In this document: in pieces, positions 1-5,584 of the stretch
Numbering within the stretch: position 1 is the stretch's first letter
Layout: every line of letters starts with the position of its first letter
DNA from: Sneathiella sp.
GTDB lineage: Bacteria; Pseudomonadota; Alphaproteobacteria; Sneathiellales; Sneathiellaceae
Length of the DNA: 5,584 nucleotides
Direction: 5' to 3'
NCBI GenBank assembly: GCA_002732675.1
Contig: NVRR01000220.1
Coordinates: forward strand, 1 to 5,584
Program-made: the position numbers and the translations under genes
The notes under the pieces: generated by a model
Databases searched by the model: none
Told to the model about the DNA's origin: nothing
Seen by the model: the letters and a program-made list of their open reading frames with translations, nothing else

Positions 1-87
1 TACCAATACGTCATGCACCAGTTCATCAGTGCCATGCCCTCCTTTAATCAATACCGCGCCACAACCAAGCGCTAATAACGCTTCACC
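1..87 (-). pseudogene. thiD: Internal fragment of a ThiD-like hydroxymethylpyrimidine (phosphate) kinase, fused to unrelated sequence
   Basis: Read on the minus strand from 87 down to 1, one open frame gives 29 residues containing GEALLALGCGAVLIKGGH followed by a Asp/Glu/Val/Leu-rich stretch. This resembles the ThiD segment known in E. coli as GRSLLAMGCEAVLMKGGH, including the conserved KGGH. ThiD phosphorylates HMP and HMP-phosphate in the cytoplasm during thiamine pyrophosphate synthesis. Similarity starts at the Gly codon 85-87. Upstream of it the frame holds unrelated residues and then a TGA at 127-129, so no N-terminal half exists here. The fragment continues past the left edge, so the C-terminus is not seen. 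Its codons (TTA TTA, ATT, GTA) look more AT-leaning than the genes to the right, which hints at another source, but 87 bases is too short for a firm statement. Family assignment comes from memory of the motif, not from a search. Confidence 0.6.
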
Positions 88-403
88 CCCAGGTAAATAT
101 CTTGCGGCCTGGAAATTCACACATAGTCACCAGCCAGGCACTTCCGACCCCGATGGCCAGAACCAGCAGGCCGACGCCAAATGCCAGAACAAGGGTGTTC
201 AGAAGATAAACCGGCAACACCGTACTCATAAGATGCGACCAGATATCCCCTGTCGGTACGAAGATAAATCCGAATACCACTAGAATAGGAATGGCGAGAA
301 TAATGGCTGCCGTGAGGGTCAGAAAGGTCGATAAATTTACGCCTCTTGATCCGCCAAAGCGCTCTTTTCGTTCCTCGTTCCGACTAAATCCAGCTAATGC
401 CAA
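83..403 (-). CDS. Truncated N-terminal fragment of an Fe(III) ABC transporter permease (FbpB/AfuB type)
   Basis: This 106-codon frame encodes the beginning of an inner-membrane permease that would move ferric iron delivered by a periplasmic binding protein, powered by a partner ATPase. Visible features are a short cytoplasmic lead rich in Arg and Glu, a first membrane helix (LTLTAAIILAIPILVVFGF, about residues 28-47), a second helix around residues 70-92 (NTLVLAFGVGLLVLAIGVGS), and the family-typical loop TMCEFPGRKIFTW. In full-length relatives this loop is followed by an ALLLP-type helix and the protein reaches roughly 500 to 600 residues. Here it ends one codon later at a TGA (83-85), exactly where ThiD-like sequence begins. 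The start is a TTG at 401-403 with an AAAAGG Shine-Dalgarno 8 bases upstream; no in-frame ATG is available. A Fur-box-like site lies about 70 bases upstream, which supports an iron role. The fragment is almost certainly non-functional if the junction is real in the cell. Confidence 0.75.
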   Translation of the reverse strand: MALAGFSRNEERKERFGGSRGVNLSTFLTLTAAIILAIPILVVFGFIFVPTGDIWSHLMSTVLPVYLLNTLVLAFGVGLLVLAIGVGSAWLVTMCEFPGRKIFTWG

Positions 404-411
404 CAGAGATA

Positions 412-417
412 CCTTTT
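412..417 (-). promoter_or_regulatory. Shine-Dalgarno for the iron permease TTG start
   Basis: On the minus strand AAAAGG lies 8 bases before the TTG at 401-403. It supports the use of this non-ATG start, since the open frame has no ATG near its beginning. Confidence 0.5.
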
Positions 418-469
418 CACATTTGTCGCCACCCGTTGATCGCCATCAATAAGGCGCTTGCACACGGCT

Positions 470-488
470 GTAAATAATAATCATTCTC
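470..488. promoter_or_regulatory. Fur-box-like operator
   Basis: The 19 bases starting at 470 match the classical Fur consensus GATAATGATAATCATTATC at 15 of 19 positions by hand alignment, including an unbroken run ATAATCATT in the centre. Fur with Fe(II) represses iron-uptake genes by binding such sites across the promoter. The site is 67 bases upstream of the iron permease start (minus strand), which fits Fur control of that gene. It is more than 100 bases from the candidate promoter of the divergent sensor kinase, so control of that gene is less likely. In some alphaproteobacteria iron control is shared with Irr or RirA, which use different operators, so the identity of the regulator is an inference. 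Confidence 0.6.
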
Positions 489-541
489 AAAGACAGCGGA
501 ATGAGACATTCTGTCGCGCTGCAACGGGGCACGAAAAACGG

Positions 542-555
542 AGGGCCAGGGCCCT
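542..555. repeat. Short inverted repeat (AGGGCC-AG-GGCCCT)
   Basis: Two perfect 6-base complementary arms are separated by 2 bases in the intergenic region between the divergent iron permease and sensor kinase genes. It lies about 43 bases upstream of the TATAAT hexamer. It could be a regulator-binding dyad, but the arms are short and such a match can occur by chance. Confidence 0.3.
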
Positions 556-597
556 AACCGTAGAGCATTTGTTAATACATTTGACCTAAATAGAAGT

Positions 598-603
598 TAT
601 AAT
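598..603 (+). promoter_or_regulatory. Candidate -10 element of the sensor kinase gene
   Basis: A perfect TATAAT lies 24 bases before the TTG start, implying a leader of about 18 bases. No good -35 sits at the usual 16-18 base spacing: TTGACC at 581-586 is only 11 bases away, and TTAATA at 572-577 is 20 bases away. The promoter may therefore depend on an activator, or the hexamer may be fortuitous in this AT-rich stretch. Confidence 0.4.
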
Positions 604-612
604 TAGTAAAAG

Positions 613-618
613 TAGAGG
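613..618 (+). promoter_or_regulatory. Shine-Dalgarno that fixes the sensor kinase TTG start
   Basis: TAGAGG lies 9 bases before the TTG at 628-630. An in-frame TAG at 613-615 blocks any earlier start, and the next in-frame ATG codes for residue 128, well inside the sensor domain. The TTG is therefore the only start that keeps the signal peptide together with a ribosome binding site. Confidence 0.6.
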
Positions 619-627
619 CCTGTTATA

Positions 628-3600
628 TTGCCCAGAAGTCTGACCACAACAATCCGCACCTTTCTTAGCCTTTTTCTATGGAGCCTGACTGTTTCTGTTG
701 TGGGTGGATCATCGGCCGCCGTGGCGAAAAGCGATGCGCTGCTAACGGATGAACAAAACGCCTGGATTGCCGAGCATCCGGCTATTCGTATTGGCCCCGA
801 CCCCAGCTTTTCCCCTATCGAATATTTTGATGAGAACGGCAATTTTAAGGGAGTTGCCGCGGATTACCTTGCGTTGCTTGAAGACAAACTGGGGATAGAG
901 TTTCAGGTCGAAAAACTTGAAAACTGGAATGCCTCAGTTGCGAAAGCGAAAAAGCAAGAAATAGACGTCTGGACAGCGGCGGTCAAAACACCCCAAAGAT
1001 CTGAGTACATGCTTTTTACAAAGCCATATCTGAATGTCCCGGCTGTCATTATGGTTCGCGAAGACAGCGGTCTTGAAAATCTCCATCTACGCGATCTGGC
1101 GGACTTGCGCGTTGCTGTTGTCGGCGGGTATGCAGCCCATGACTTTATTGTCGATACAAATCCGGAAATATCAGTCACCCTTGTCAAGGATGTTAAAACC
1201 GGACTGCAAAAGCTTTCTTTTGGTGAAATTGACGTCTTTATCGGAAATATCGCCACTGCAGCGCGTTACGCCGAGACTGCCGGCATCGGCAATATTCGCG
1301 TTGCTGGTGAATCGGGCTTTGAATATAGATGGTCCTTAGCCGTTCGCAAAGACTGGCCGATACTGATCGACATCCTTCAGCGGGGACTAGGCGCCATCAC
1401 CGAAACGGAAATCCAGGGTATCCAGAAACGCTGGATTAGCCTCGGAGAGCGAAATACCACCTGGACGACAGAATTCATTCTCGGGCTGCTCAGCGTTGTA
1501 TTTCTGATCATCGTCGTGGCCATGTTCTTCTGGACGCGGTCGCTGCAAAATCTGGTGAGTGTCAGGACCGAAAAGCTGGAGCAGGAATTAACAGCCCGCC
1601 GGAAAATCGAACATGAACTTCAGCAACAGAAAAATCTGCTGGATGACGTCGGATCCCTGGAAACCATCGGCGGCTGGGAACTTGATGTTATCAATAAGAA
1701 GCTGAGATGGAGCACAACGATGCACCATATTCATGAGGTCCCTGAGGGATATGTCCCGAGCCGGGAGGGAAGCACAAAATTCTATTCTGGCAAAGCGCGC
1801 CAGACGCTTCATCAGGCCGTCAACGACGCCATCGAAACCGGGGAAGGCTGGGATCTTGAACTCCCGATGATTACGGCCAAGGGCCGGCATAAATGGGTCC
1901 GGCTGCGTGGCCAATCTATACTGAAAGATGGCAAGGCTGTTCGCCTTTTTGGCGCTTATCAGGATATTACCCATCGCCGGGAAGTTCAGCAAGACCTGCA
2001 GCGCAGCAAGGAAGAGTTGGCGACCCAGCTTCAAGAAACTGAGTACTCACGCCGGCAGATGGAAGTACAGGCACAAGAGCTGGTCGCCTTGGCAGATGGG
2101 CAAAAGCTGCTGACCGACAAGGCAGAATTGGGGGAGAAAAGTAAAGCAGATTTCCTCGCAACCATGAGCCACGAAATCAGAACCCCCATGACGGGCATTC
2201 TTGGGATGGCCGATTTGCTGCTTATGGGGGACCTCAGCGCCGAGCAACGCAAGCGGGCTCAGACGATCAAAAATTCCGGTGAGATGCTCCTGACAATACT
2301 GAATGACATTCTCGATCAATCGAAGCTCGACGCTGGCAAATTCGTGCTCGATAATGTGGATGTATTCTTACCTGACTTGATACAGGGAACGCTTGATTTA
2401 TTAGCGGGGAATGCGGCAGAAAAGAACCTTTTGCTGTCATATTTTCCGATAGAGGACCTGCCCCGCGGCATTAACGTTGACCCGGTTCGCCTCCAGCAGA
2501 TTTTGACCAACCTAATTTCCAACTCTATCAAATTTACCGACAGTGGCACCGTCTCCCTCCATATTGGTCGACAAATGGACGACCATGGTTCAGAAATGCT
2601 CCGGTTCACCATCAAAGATACGGGGATCGGTATTTCATCTGAGCATCAGAGCCGACTATTTCAAAGATTTGAGCAGGCAGACGCCGCGACGGGTCGCCAA
2701 TACGGTGGATCAGGTCTTGGTCTGTCTATCTGCAAGCAGCTCGTCGAGCTGATGGAAGGGGAGATTGGTGTCGGGAGCGAGGAAGGCGCAGGGAGTGAGT
2801 TCTGGTTTACGATACCGCTGCGAAGCTCCGCGTCAGAGATGTCACCCGGCTATGAAACAGCGACAATCGATCTTTCCGGGGGAAACCGCAGTCTCCATAT
2901 TTTGCTGGCAGAAGATAATCAAGTTAACCAGACGCTTATCAAAACACTTATGGAAAAAGTCGGACATCGCGTCCAGATTGTCGATAACGGCCAGAAAGCT
3001 GTCAATGCGGTCGCGGAAGGTGATTTTGACCTCGTCCTGATGGATGTTAGGATGCCCGTCATTGAAGGGCCGGAAGCGACTGCCATTATCCGCGCAAGCG
3101 GCGGGCCAAACGCCGATATTCCCATTATCGCAATTTCCGCTGATGCCATGAAAGAGCATCTTGCGCGGTATTTTGACGCCGGTATGAATGCCGTCGAAAC
3201 AAAACCCATTCAATTTCCGAAATTGCTCAAAACCATAGATCAGGTGATGAACGCGGCATCGGCAGCAGCGAACCCGACGGCAGCACCCGCGATCCCCGAA
3301 ATCTCCCTCAAAAGTGACATTGGGGATGAGGAAAAAATTACGGACCTGCGTAAACTGCTTGGTGAGGAAACACTTTCTGAGCTGCTGACACAAGCCCCGG
3401 CATCTCTGATAGAAAATTTCACAGCCCTTAAGCTGGCCGCCACATCAGGGGATGCCAAAGGGATACTGAATGCGGCTCATGCTATTAAAGGGATGAGTGC
3501 CTCTCTTTGCGCTGTCCGCCTTCCCGAGGCCGCGGCAGCCATAGAAGACCGGGCCAGAACATCGGAGGATATCAGTGCCGCCCTTTCCGGTTTTGAACAG

Positions 3601-3666
3601 ACAATAGATGAAACGCTGGACTGGTGGCAGAGCATCGTGCAGATCAAGTATCGCAATACGGCATAA
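628..3666 (+). CDS. Hybrid sensor histidine kinase: SBP_bac_3 sensor, PAS, HisKA, HATPase, receiver and HPt (BvgS/EvgS-like)
   Basis: This 1012-residue inner-membrane sensor should autophosphorylate and pass phosphate His-Asp-His to a separate response regulator. Order: signal peptide 1-33 (AVA before K34); periplasmic solute-binding-like domain about 38-273, with R124 and D202 where amino-acid-binding relatives contact ligand; one membrane helix about 283-302; coiled coil; PAS domain about 342-449 ending in the usual DITHRR; second coiled coil to about 505; HisKA with H515 in SHEIRTPM; HATPase with N628 and N632 (N box), D664-G666-G668 (G1) and GGSGLG 693-698 (G2); receiver with E762/D763, phospho-acceptor D806, S837 and K859; and HPt with H951 in AHAIKG. 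All catalytic residues are present, so the protein looks intact. The receiver has MPVIEG where MPVMDG is common, a mild variation. No partner response regulator is adjacent. The ligand is unknown; an amino acid or similar small molecule is a guess from the domain family. It starts with TTG and runs convergently to scpB, 24 bases away. Confidence 0.93.
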   Translation: MPRSLTTTIRTFLSLFLWSLTVSVVGGSSAAVAKSDALLTDEQNAWIAEHPAIRIGPDPSFSPIEYFDENGNFKGVAADYLALLEDKLGIEFQVEKLENWNASVAKAKKQEIDVWTAAVKTPQRSEYMLFTKPYLNVPAVIMVREDSGLENLHLRDLADLRVAVVGGYAAHDFIVDTNPEISVTLVKDVKTGLQKLSFGEIDVFIGNIATAARYAETAGIGNIRVAGESGFEYRWSLAVRKDWPILIDILQRGLGAITETEIQGIQKRWISLGERNTTWTTEFILGLLSVVFLIIVVAMFFWTRSLQNLVSVRTEKLEQELTARRKIEHELQQQKNLLDDVGSLETIGGWELDVINKKLRWSTTMHHIHEVPEGYVPSREGSTKFYSGKARQTLHQAVNDAIETGEGWDLELPMITAKGRHKWVRLRGQSILKDGKAVRLFGAYQDITHRREVQQDLQRSKEELATQLQETEYSRRQMEVQAQELVALADGQKLLTDKAELGEKSKADFLATMSHEIRTPMTGILGMADLLLMGDLSAEQRKRAQTIKNSGEMLLTILNDILDQSKLDAGKFVLDNVDVFLPDLIQGTLDLLAGNAAEKNLLLSYFPIEDLPRGINVDPVRLQQILTNLISNSIKFTDSGTVSLHIGRQMDDHGSEMLRFTIKDTGIGISSEHQSRLFQRFEQADAATGRQYGGSGLGLSICKQLVELMEGEIGVGSEEGAGSEFWFTIPLRSSASEMSPGYETATIDLSGGNRSLHILLAEDNQVNQTLIKTLMEKVGHRVQIVDNGQKAVNAVAEGDFDLVLMDVRMPVIEGPEATAIIRASGGPNADIPIIAISADAMKEHLARYFDAGMNAVETKPIQFPKLLKTIDQVMNAASAAANPTAAPAIPEISLKSDIGDEEKITDLRKLLGEETLSELLTQAPASLIENFTALKLAATSGDAKGILNAAHAIKGMSASLCAVRLPEAAAAIEDRARTSEDISAALSGFEQTIDETLDWWQSIVQIKYRNTA

Positions 3667-3679
3667 ACAAAAAACAATC

Positions 3680-3702
3680 GAGTAGCTCCGTTAAAGCTCC
3701 TC
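3680..3702 (-). terminator. Candidate intrinsic terminator of the scpA-scpB transcript
   Basis: On the minus strand the stem GAG-G-AGCT pairs with AGCT-A-CTC around a 7-base loop, with one G/A mismatch. After a short GATTG it is followed by a run of six T (3669-3674). The stem overlaps the last codons and stop of scpB. There is no T run on the other side, so it should act only on minus-strand transcription. The stem is short and not very GC-rich, so the call is moderate. Confidence 0.4.
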
Positions 3703-4296
3703 TTCCTCGGGATCAATCTCCTTATCCTCGGTATCCGCACCGGCAAGATCCCGAAAAAGTCCACTCGGTTCCGTTTCCAGAAGGCCTGCGGCTTTAAGCT
3801 CATCAAATCCTGGTAGGTCCTTGATATCATCCAGTCCGAAATGGATCAGAAATTCCTCTGTGATGCCATAGGTCACCGGTCGTCCCGGTGTACGGCGGCG
3901 ACCGCGCGGCCGGATCCATCCCGCATCGAACAATACATCCATTGTCCCCCGGCTCAGGCCGACACCGCGAATTTCTTCAACTTCTGTCCGGGTGACAGGC
4001 TGGTGATAGGCAATGATCGCCAGGGTTTCGAGAGCAGCCCGGCTCATCCGCCGTGTCGTCTCGCGTTCCTCCTCCAGCATCCAGGATAAATCCGGTGCTG
4101 TCAGAAATGTCCATTTTCCGGCAAGCCGCGTGAGATTAACACCTCTATGCTTATATTGTTCCTGCAAGGTGCCCAGGACCGCGTCAATATCCGCTCCGTC
4201 AGGCAGACGTGCTGCCAAGGTTGCCTCATCAAGTGGTTCCGTTGCCGCAAAAAGCAGCGCTTCCGCCATTCTGACATGTTCCGGCTCAACGGTCAT
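3691..4296 (-). CDS. scpB: Segregation and condensation protein B (ScpB)
   Basis: ScpB dimers bind the ScpA kleisin and regulate the SMC-ScpAB complex that compacts and segregates the chromosome. The 201-residue product has the usual size and two winged-helix regions. The first is about residues 5-75, starting near MAEALLFAATEPL. The second is about 84-165 and contains SRAALETLAIIAYHQPVTR (85-103), EIRGVG (108-113) and a basic RPRGRRRTPGRP segment before YGITEEFLIHFGL. A Glu/Asp-rich tail follows (DKEIDPEEEEL), as is common in this family. Its ATG overlaps the scpA stop in an ATGA arrangement, which implies translational coupling and matched amounts of the two partners. An AGAGG about 11 bases upstream, inside the scpA end, can act as ribosome binding site. 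No tatA follows scpB here, although that neighbour is often seen in alphaproteobacteria; instead the gene meets the sensor kinase tail to tail. Confidence 0.96.
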   Translation of the reverse strand: MTVEPEHVRMAEALLFAATEPLDEATLAARLPDGADIDAVLGTLQEQYKHRGVNLTRLAGKWTFLTAPDLSWMLEEERETTRRMSRAALETLAIIAYHQPVTRTEVEEIRGVGLSRGTMDVLFDAGWIRPRGRRRTPGRPVTYGITEEFLIHFGLDDIKDLPGFDELKAAGLLETEPSGLFRDLAGADTEDKEIDPEEEEL

Positions 4297-5090
4297 TTAC
4301 CGCTTTTCCTCTTCTTCACTTCAATGGGACCGAATGCATTTGATTGCCGGAGCTCCAACTGCCCTTCCTTGGCCATCTGCAGGCCTGCCAGCAAAGTCGA
4401 GGCTTGCGCCGAGCGATGCCGGAAAGGGTCCGTCAGGTTTTCCGGTAAAAACGACATCAGGTCCGTCCATTCCGGAAGTTTACCCAACATTTTCTCCAGT
4501 CGTTCCAATGCGGCTTCGACCGAAAATATCGCATCCCGCATCAGCCGGAGCGGATTGGTGATGCCTTTTCGGGTTTTCTGATCGGCATATGCCTGCAATA
4601 AATCCCGAAGGCTGCATTCATATTTTGAATGGCGAATGATACGTACACCTTCCGGCTGGCCCCGGCGAAGCTGATCACGGCCAACGATGGTTCCGTTCAT
4701 CATTTTCTCAACGGCACCGCGCATGGCTTCCAGTTTGCGAAGCTGAAACGCAAGACGATCCGCAAGTTCTTCGCCGGTTGGCCCCTCGTCCTCCTGCGCC
4801 GGCAATAACAGCCGGGATTTCAAATAGGCTAGCCAGGCCGCCATCACCAGATAATCCGCTGCGACTTCCAACTTCAGCTTTTGCACCTGCTCAACGAACT
4901 GCATAAATTGTTCGGCAAGCTCCAGGATGGAAATTTTGAGAAGGTCAACCTTTTGATCCCGCGCCAGAACCAGCAATACATCCAGCGGTCCCTCATAGCC
5001 ATCAAGATCGACCACGAGAGAATTTGTCGGCAAGGGGATAACGTCAGGATTTACCTGCGCCGCATTATCAAATGACCCCTTATCTACCAT
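4293..5090 (-). CDS. scpA: Segregation and condensation protein A (ScpA kleisin)
   Basis: ScpA is the kleisin that bridges the heads of the SMC dimer and binds ScpB. The 265-residue product has a normal length. After an extension of about 27 residues comes the hallmark DLDGYEGPLDVLLVLARDQK (28-47), then KISILELAEQF (52-62) and the conserved helix ADYLVMAAWLAYLKSRLLLP (78-97), together the SMC-neck-binding region. A middle variable segment follows (about 98-185). The C-terminal part should form the winged helix that contacts the other SMC head, and it ends in a basic KKRKSGK tail. The ATG at 5088-5090 is preceded by a weak GAGTGG; the extension is not conserved in general, so a slightly later start is possible. 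It lies 41 bases downstream of the site-2 protease gene with no obvious promoter or terminator between, and overlaps scpB by an ATGA, so the three genes probably form one transcript. Confidence 0.95.
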   Translation of the reverse strand: MVDKGSFDNAAQVNPDVIPLPTNSLVVDLDGYEGPLDVLLVLARDQKVDLLKISILELAEQFMQFVEQVQKLKLEVAADYLVMAAWLAYLKSRLLLPAQEDEGPTGEELADRLAFQLRKLEAMRGAVEKMMNGTIVGRDQLRRGQPEGVRIIRHSKYECSLRDLLQAYADQKTRKGITNPLRLMRDAIFSVEAALERLEKMLGKLPEWTDLMSFLPENLTDPFRHRSAQASTLLAGLQMAKEGQLELRQSNAFGPIEVKKRKSGK

Positions 5091-5131
5091 ATCCCACTCG
5101 AGAAGAAATTACGCTTGGTTGCCGGAAAAAC

Positions 5132-5584
5132 TTAACCCAGCCCCGCCATATTGGCAATGAGATTGACCACGAAAGATATGGGCCCGGTAAGCAACCAGCT
5201 AATCGGGTCGATTTCAGAACCCAGTTGACGGCTGATCATCGGCACCAGAAAAATCACACCGATCAAAATGAAGAACCCGTAGCGTTCCAATCTGGCAAGA
5301 GGAATAGCCAGGGAATCGGGCAAAATACCAACCGCAACCCGTCCGCCATCAAGGGGCGGCAGCGGCAACAGGTTAAAAACAGCCAAGATAACATTCAGCA
5401 CAATGCCGTTTTTCAGATTGGCGGCAACCCATTCCGCCACATCCGCCGGGAGGAGTGGCAATAAATGAAATCCCAGAGCGAAGACAAATGCCAGGATGAA
5501 ATTCATCGCGGGCCCGGCGAGCGCGACCCAGACCATATCCCGCCTTGGATTGTTCAGTCGGCCAAAATTGACGGGAACAGGCTT
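5132..5584 (-). CDS. Site-2 protease family (M50) intramembrane metalloprotease, C-terminal part
   Basis: The open frame runs without interruption to the right edge, so only the last 150 or so residues are seen; the internal Met at 5534-5536 is not the true start. Members are inner-membrane zinc proteases that cut substrates within the membrane. The upstream piece reads KPVPVNFGRLNNPRRDM, followed by the membrane helix VWVALAGPAMNFILAFVFAL, the typical GPAMN signature after the first catalytic helix. The second catalytic motif NLLPLPPLDGGR is present with its metal-ligand Asp at 5348-5350. Two more hydrophobic segments follow (FFILIGVIFLVPMI, and one near the C-terminus). The HExxH zinc motif must lie beyond the edge and cannot be checked. 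The compact form without a PDZ domain near the end resembles the YwhC-like subgroup rather than RseP. Substrates are unknown. Site-2 protease genes of this subgroup are known neighbours of scpA in other proteobacteria, so the linkage is probably ancestral. Confidence 0.88.
   Translation of the reverse strand, partial: KPVPVNFGRLNNPRRDMVWVALAGPAMNFILAFVFALGFHLLPLLPADVAEWVAANLKNGIVLNVILAVFNLLPLPPLDGGRVAVGILPDSLAIPLARLERYGFFILIGVIFLVPMISRQLGSEIDPISWLLTGPISFVVNLIANMAGLG

Noticed and set aside
29..283. Open frame of 84 codons on the plus strand
   Set aside because: It runs antisense to the permease and ThiD fragments, crosses their junction, and is rich in Gln, Asn and Pro with no recognisable domain. 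The minus-strand reading has clear membrane helices and family motifs.
572..586. CtrA-type site (TTAA-N7-TTAA)
   Set aside because: The first half TTAA is present at 572-575, but the bases seven positions later are GACC, so the second half is absent.
581..609. TTGACC (581-586) paired with TAGTAA (604-609) as the kinase promoter
   Set aside because: Spacing is 17 bases, but the -10 matches consensus at only about three positions. The perfect TATAAT at 598-603 is the better -10 candidate, even though its -35 is missing.
2842..3393. Open frame of 183 codons on the minus strand inside the sensor kinase
   Set aside because: It lies opposite the receiver domain, whose active-site residues are all intact in the plus frame. 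It is Cys- and Phe-rich with no recognisable motif.
4013..4561. Open frame of 182 codons on the plus strand, across scpB and scpA
   Set aside because: It is antisense to two genes with unmistakable family motifs, is Ser- and Arg-rich in a way typical of antisense readings, and has no domain signature.
5072..5464. Open frame of 130 codons on the plus strand
   Set aside because: It is antisense to the site-2 protease and low in hydrophobic residues, rich in Gln, Asn and Arg. The minus strand carries the LDGG motif and membrane helices.

Overview
The window looks like chromosomal DNA from a Gram-negative proteobacterium, most likely an alphaproteobacterium. The evidence is a ScpA with an N-terminal extension ahead of its DLDGYEGPLD motif, the site-2 protease/scpA/scpB cluster, moderate GC content, and a Fur-type operator ahead of an iron permease. 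The taxonomic call is an inference; no rRNA or other marker gene is present.

Layout, left to right. Positions 1 to about 87 (minus) hold an internal piece of a ThiD-like kinase that leaves the left edge. It is abruptly joined to the N-terminal 106 codons of an Fe(III) ABC transporter permease (83-403, minus), which normally has about 500 or more residues. The join is either a real deletion or rearrangement or a chimeric assembly end. Positions 404-627 are a divergent intergenic region with a good Fur-box match, an inverted repeat, and a TATAAT hexamer plus Shine-Dalgarno in front of the next gene. Positions 628-3666 (plus) encode one large hybrid sensor kinase: signal peptide, periplasmic SBP_bac_3 domain, one membrane helix, PAS, HisKA, HATPase, receiver and HPt. 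Positions 3691-5584 (minus) hold a convergent cluster transcribed as site-2 protease (partial, entering from the right edge), then scpA, then scpB, with a candidate terminator overlapping the scpB stop codon.

Functionally there are three unrelated modules. The first is an iron-import gene probably repressed by Fur. The second is a BvgS/EvgS-like phosphorelay sensor that carries everything except its final DNA-binding or effector response regulator. The third is the ScpA-ScpB part of the SMC condensin complex, with an intramembrane metalloprotease gene in front of it. I see no CRISPR array, tRNA, rRNA, insertion sequence or obviously new defence or biosynthetic system. The most unusual point is the ThiD/permease junction near position 87.
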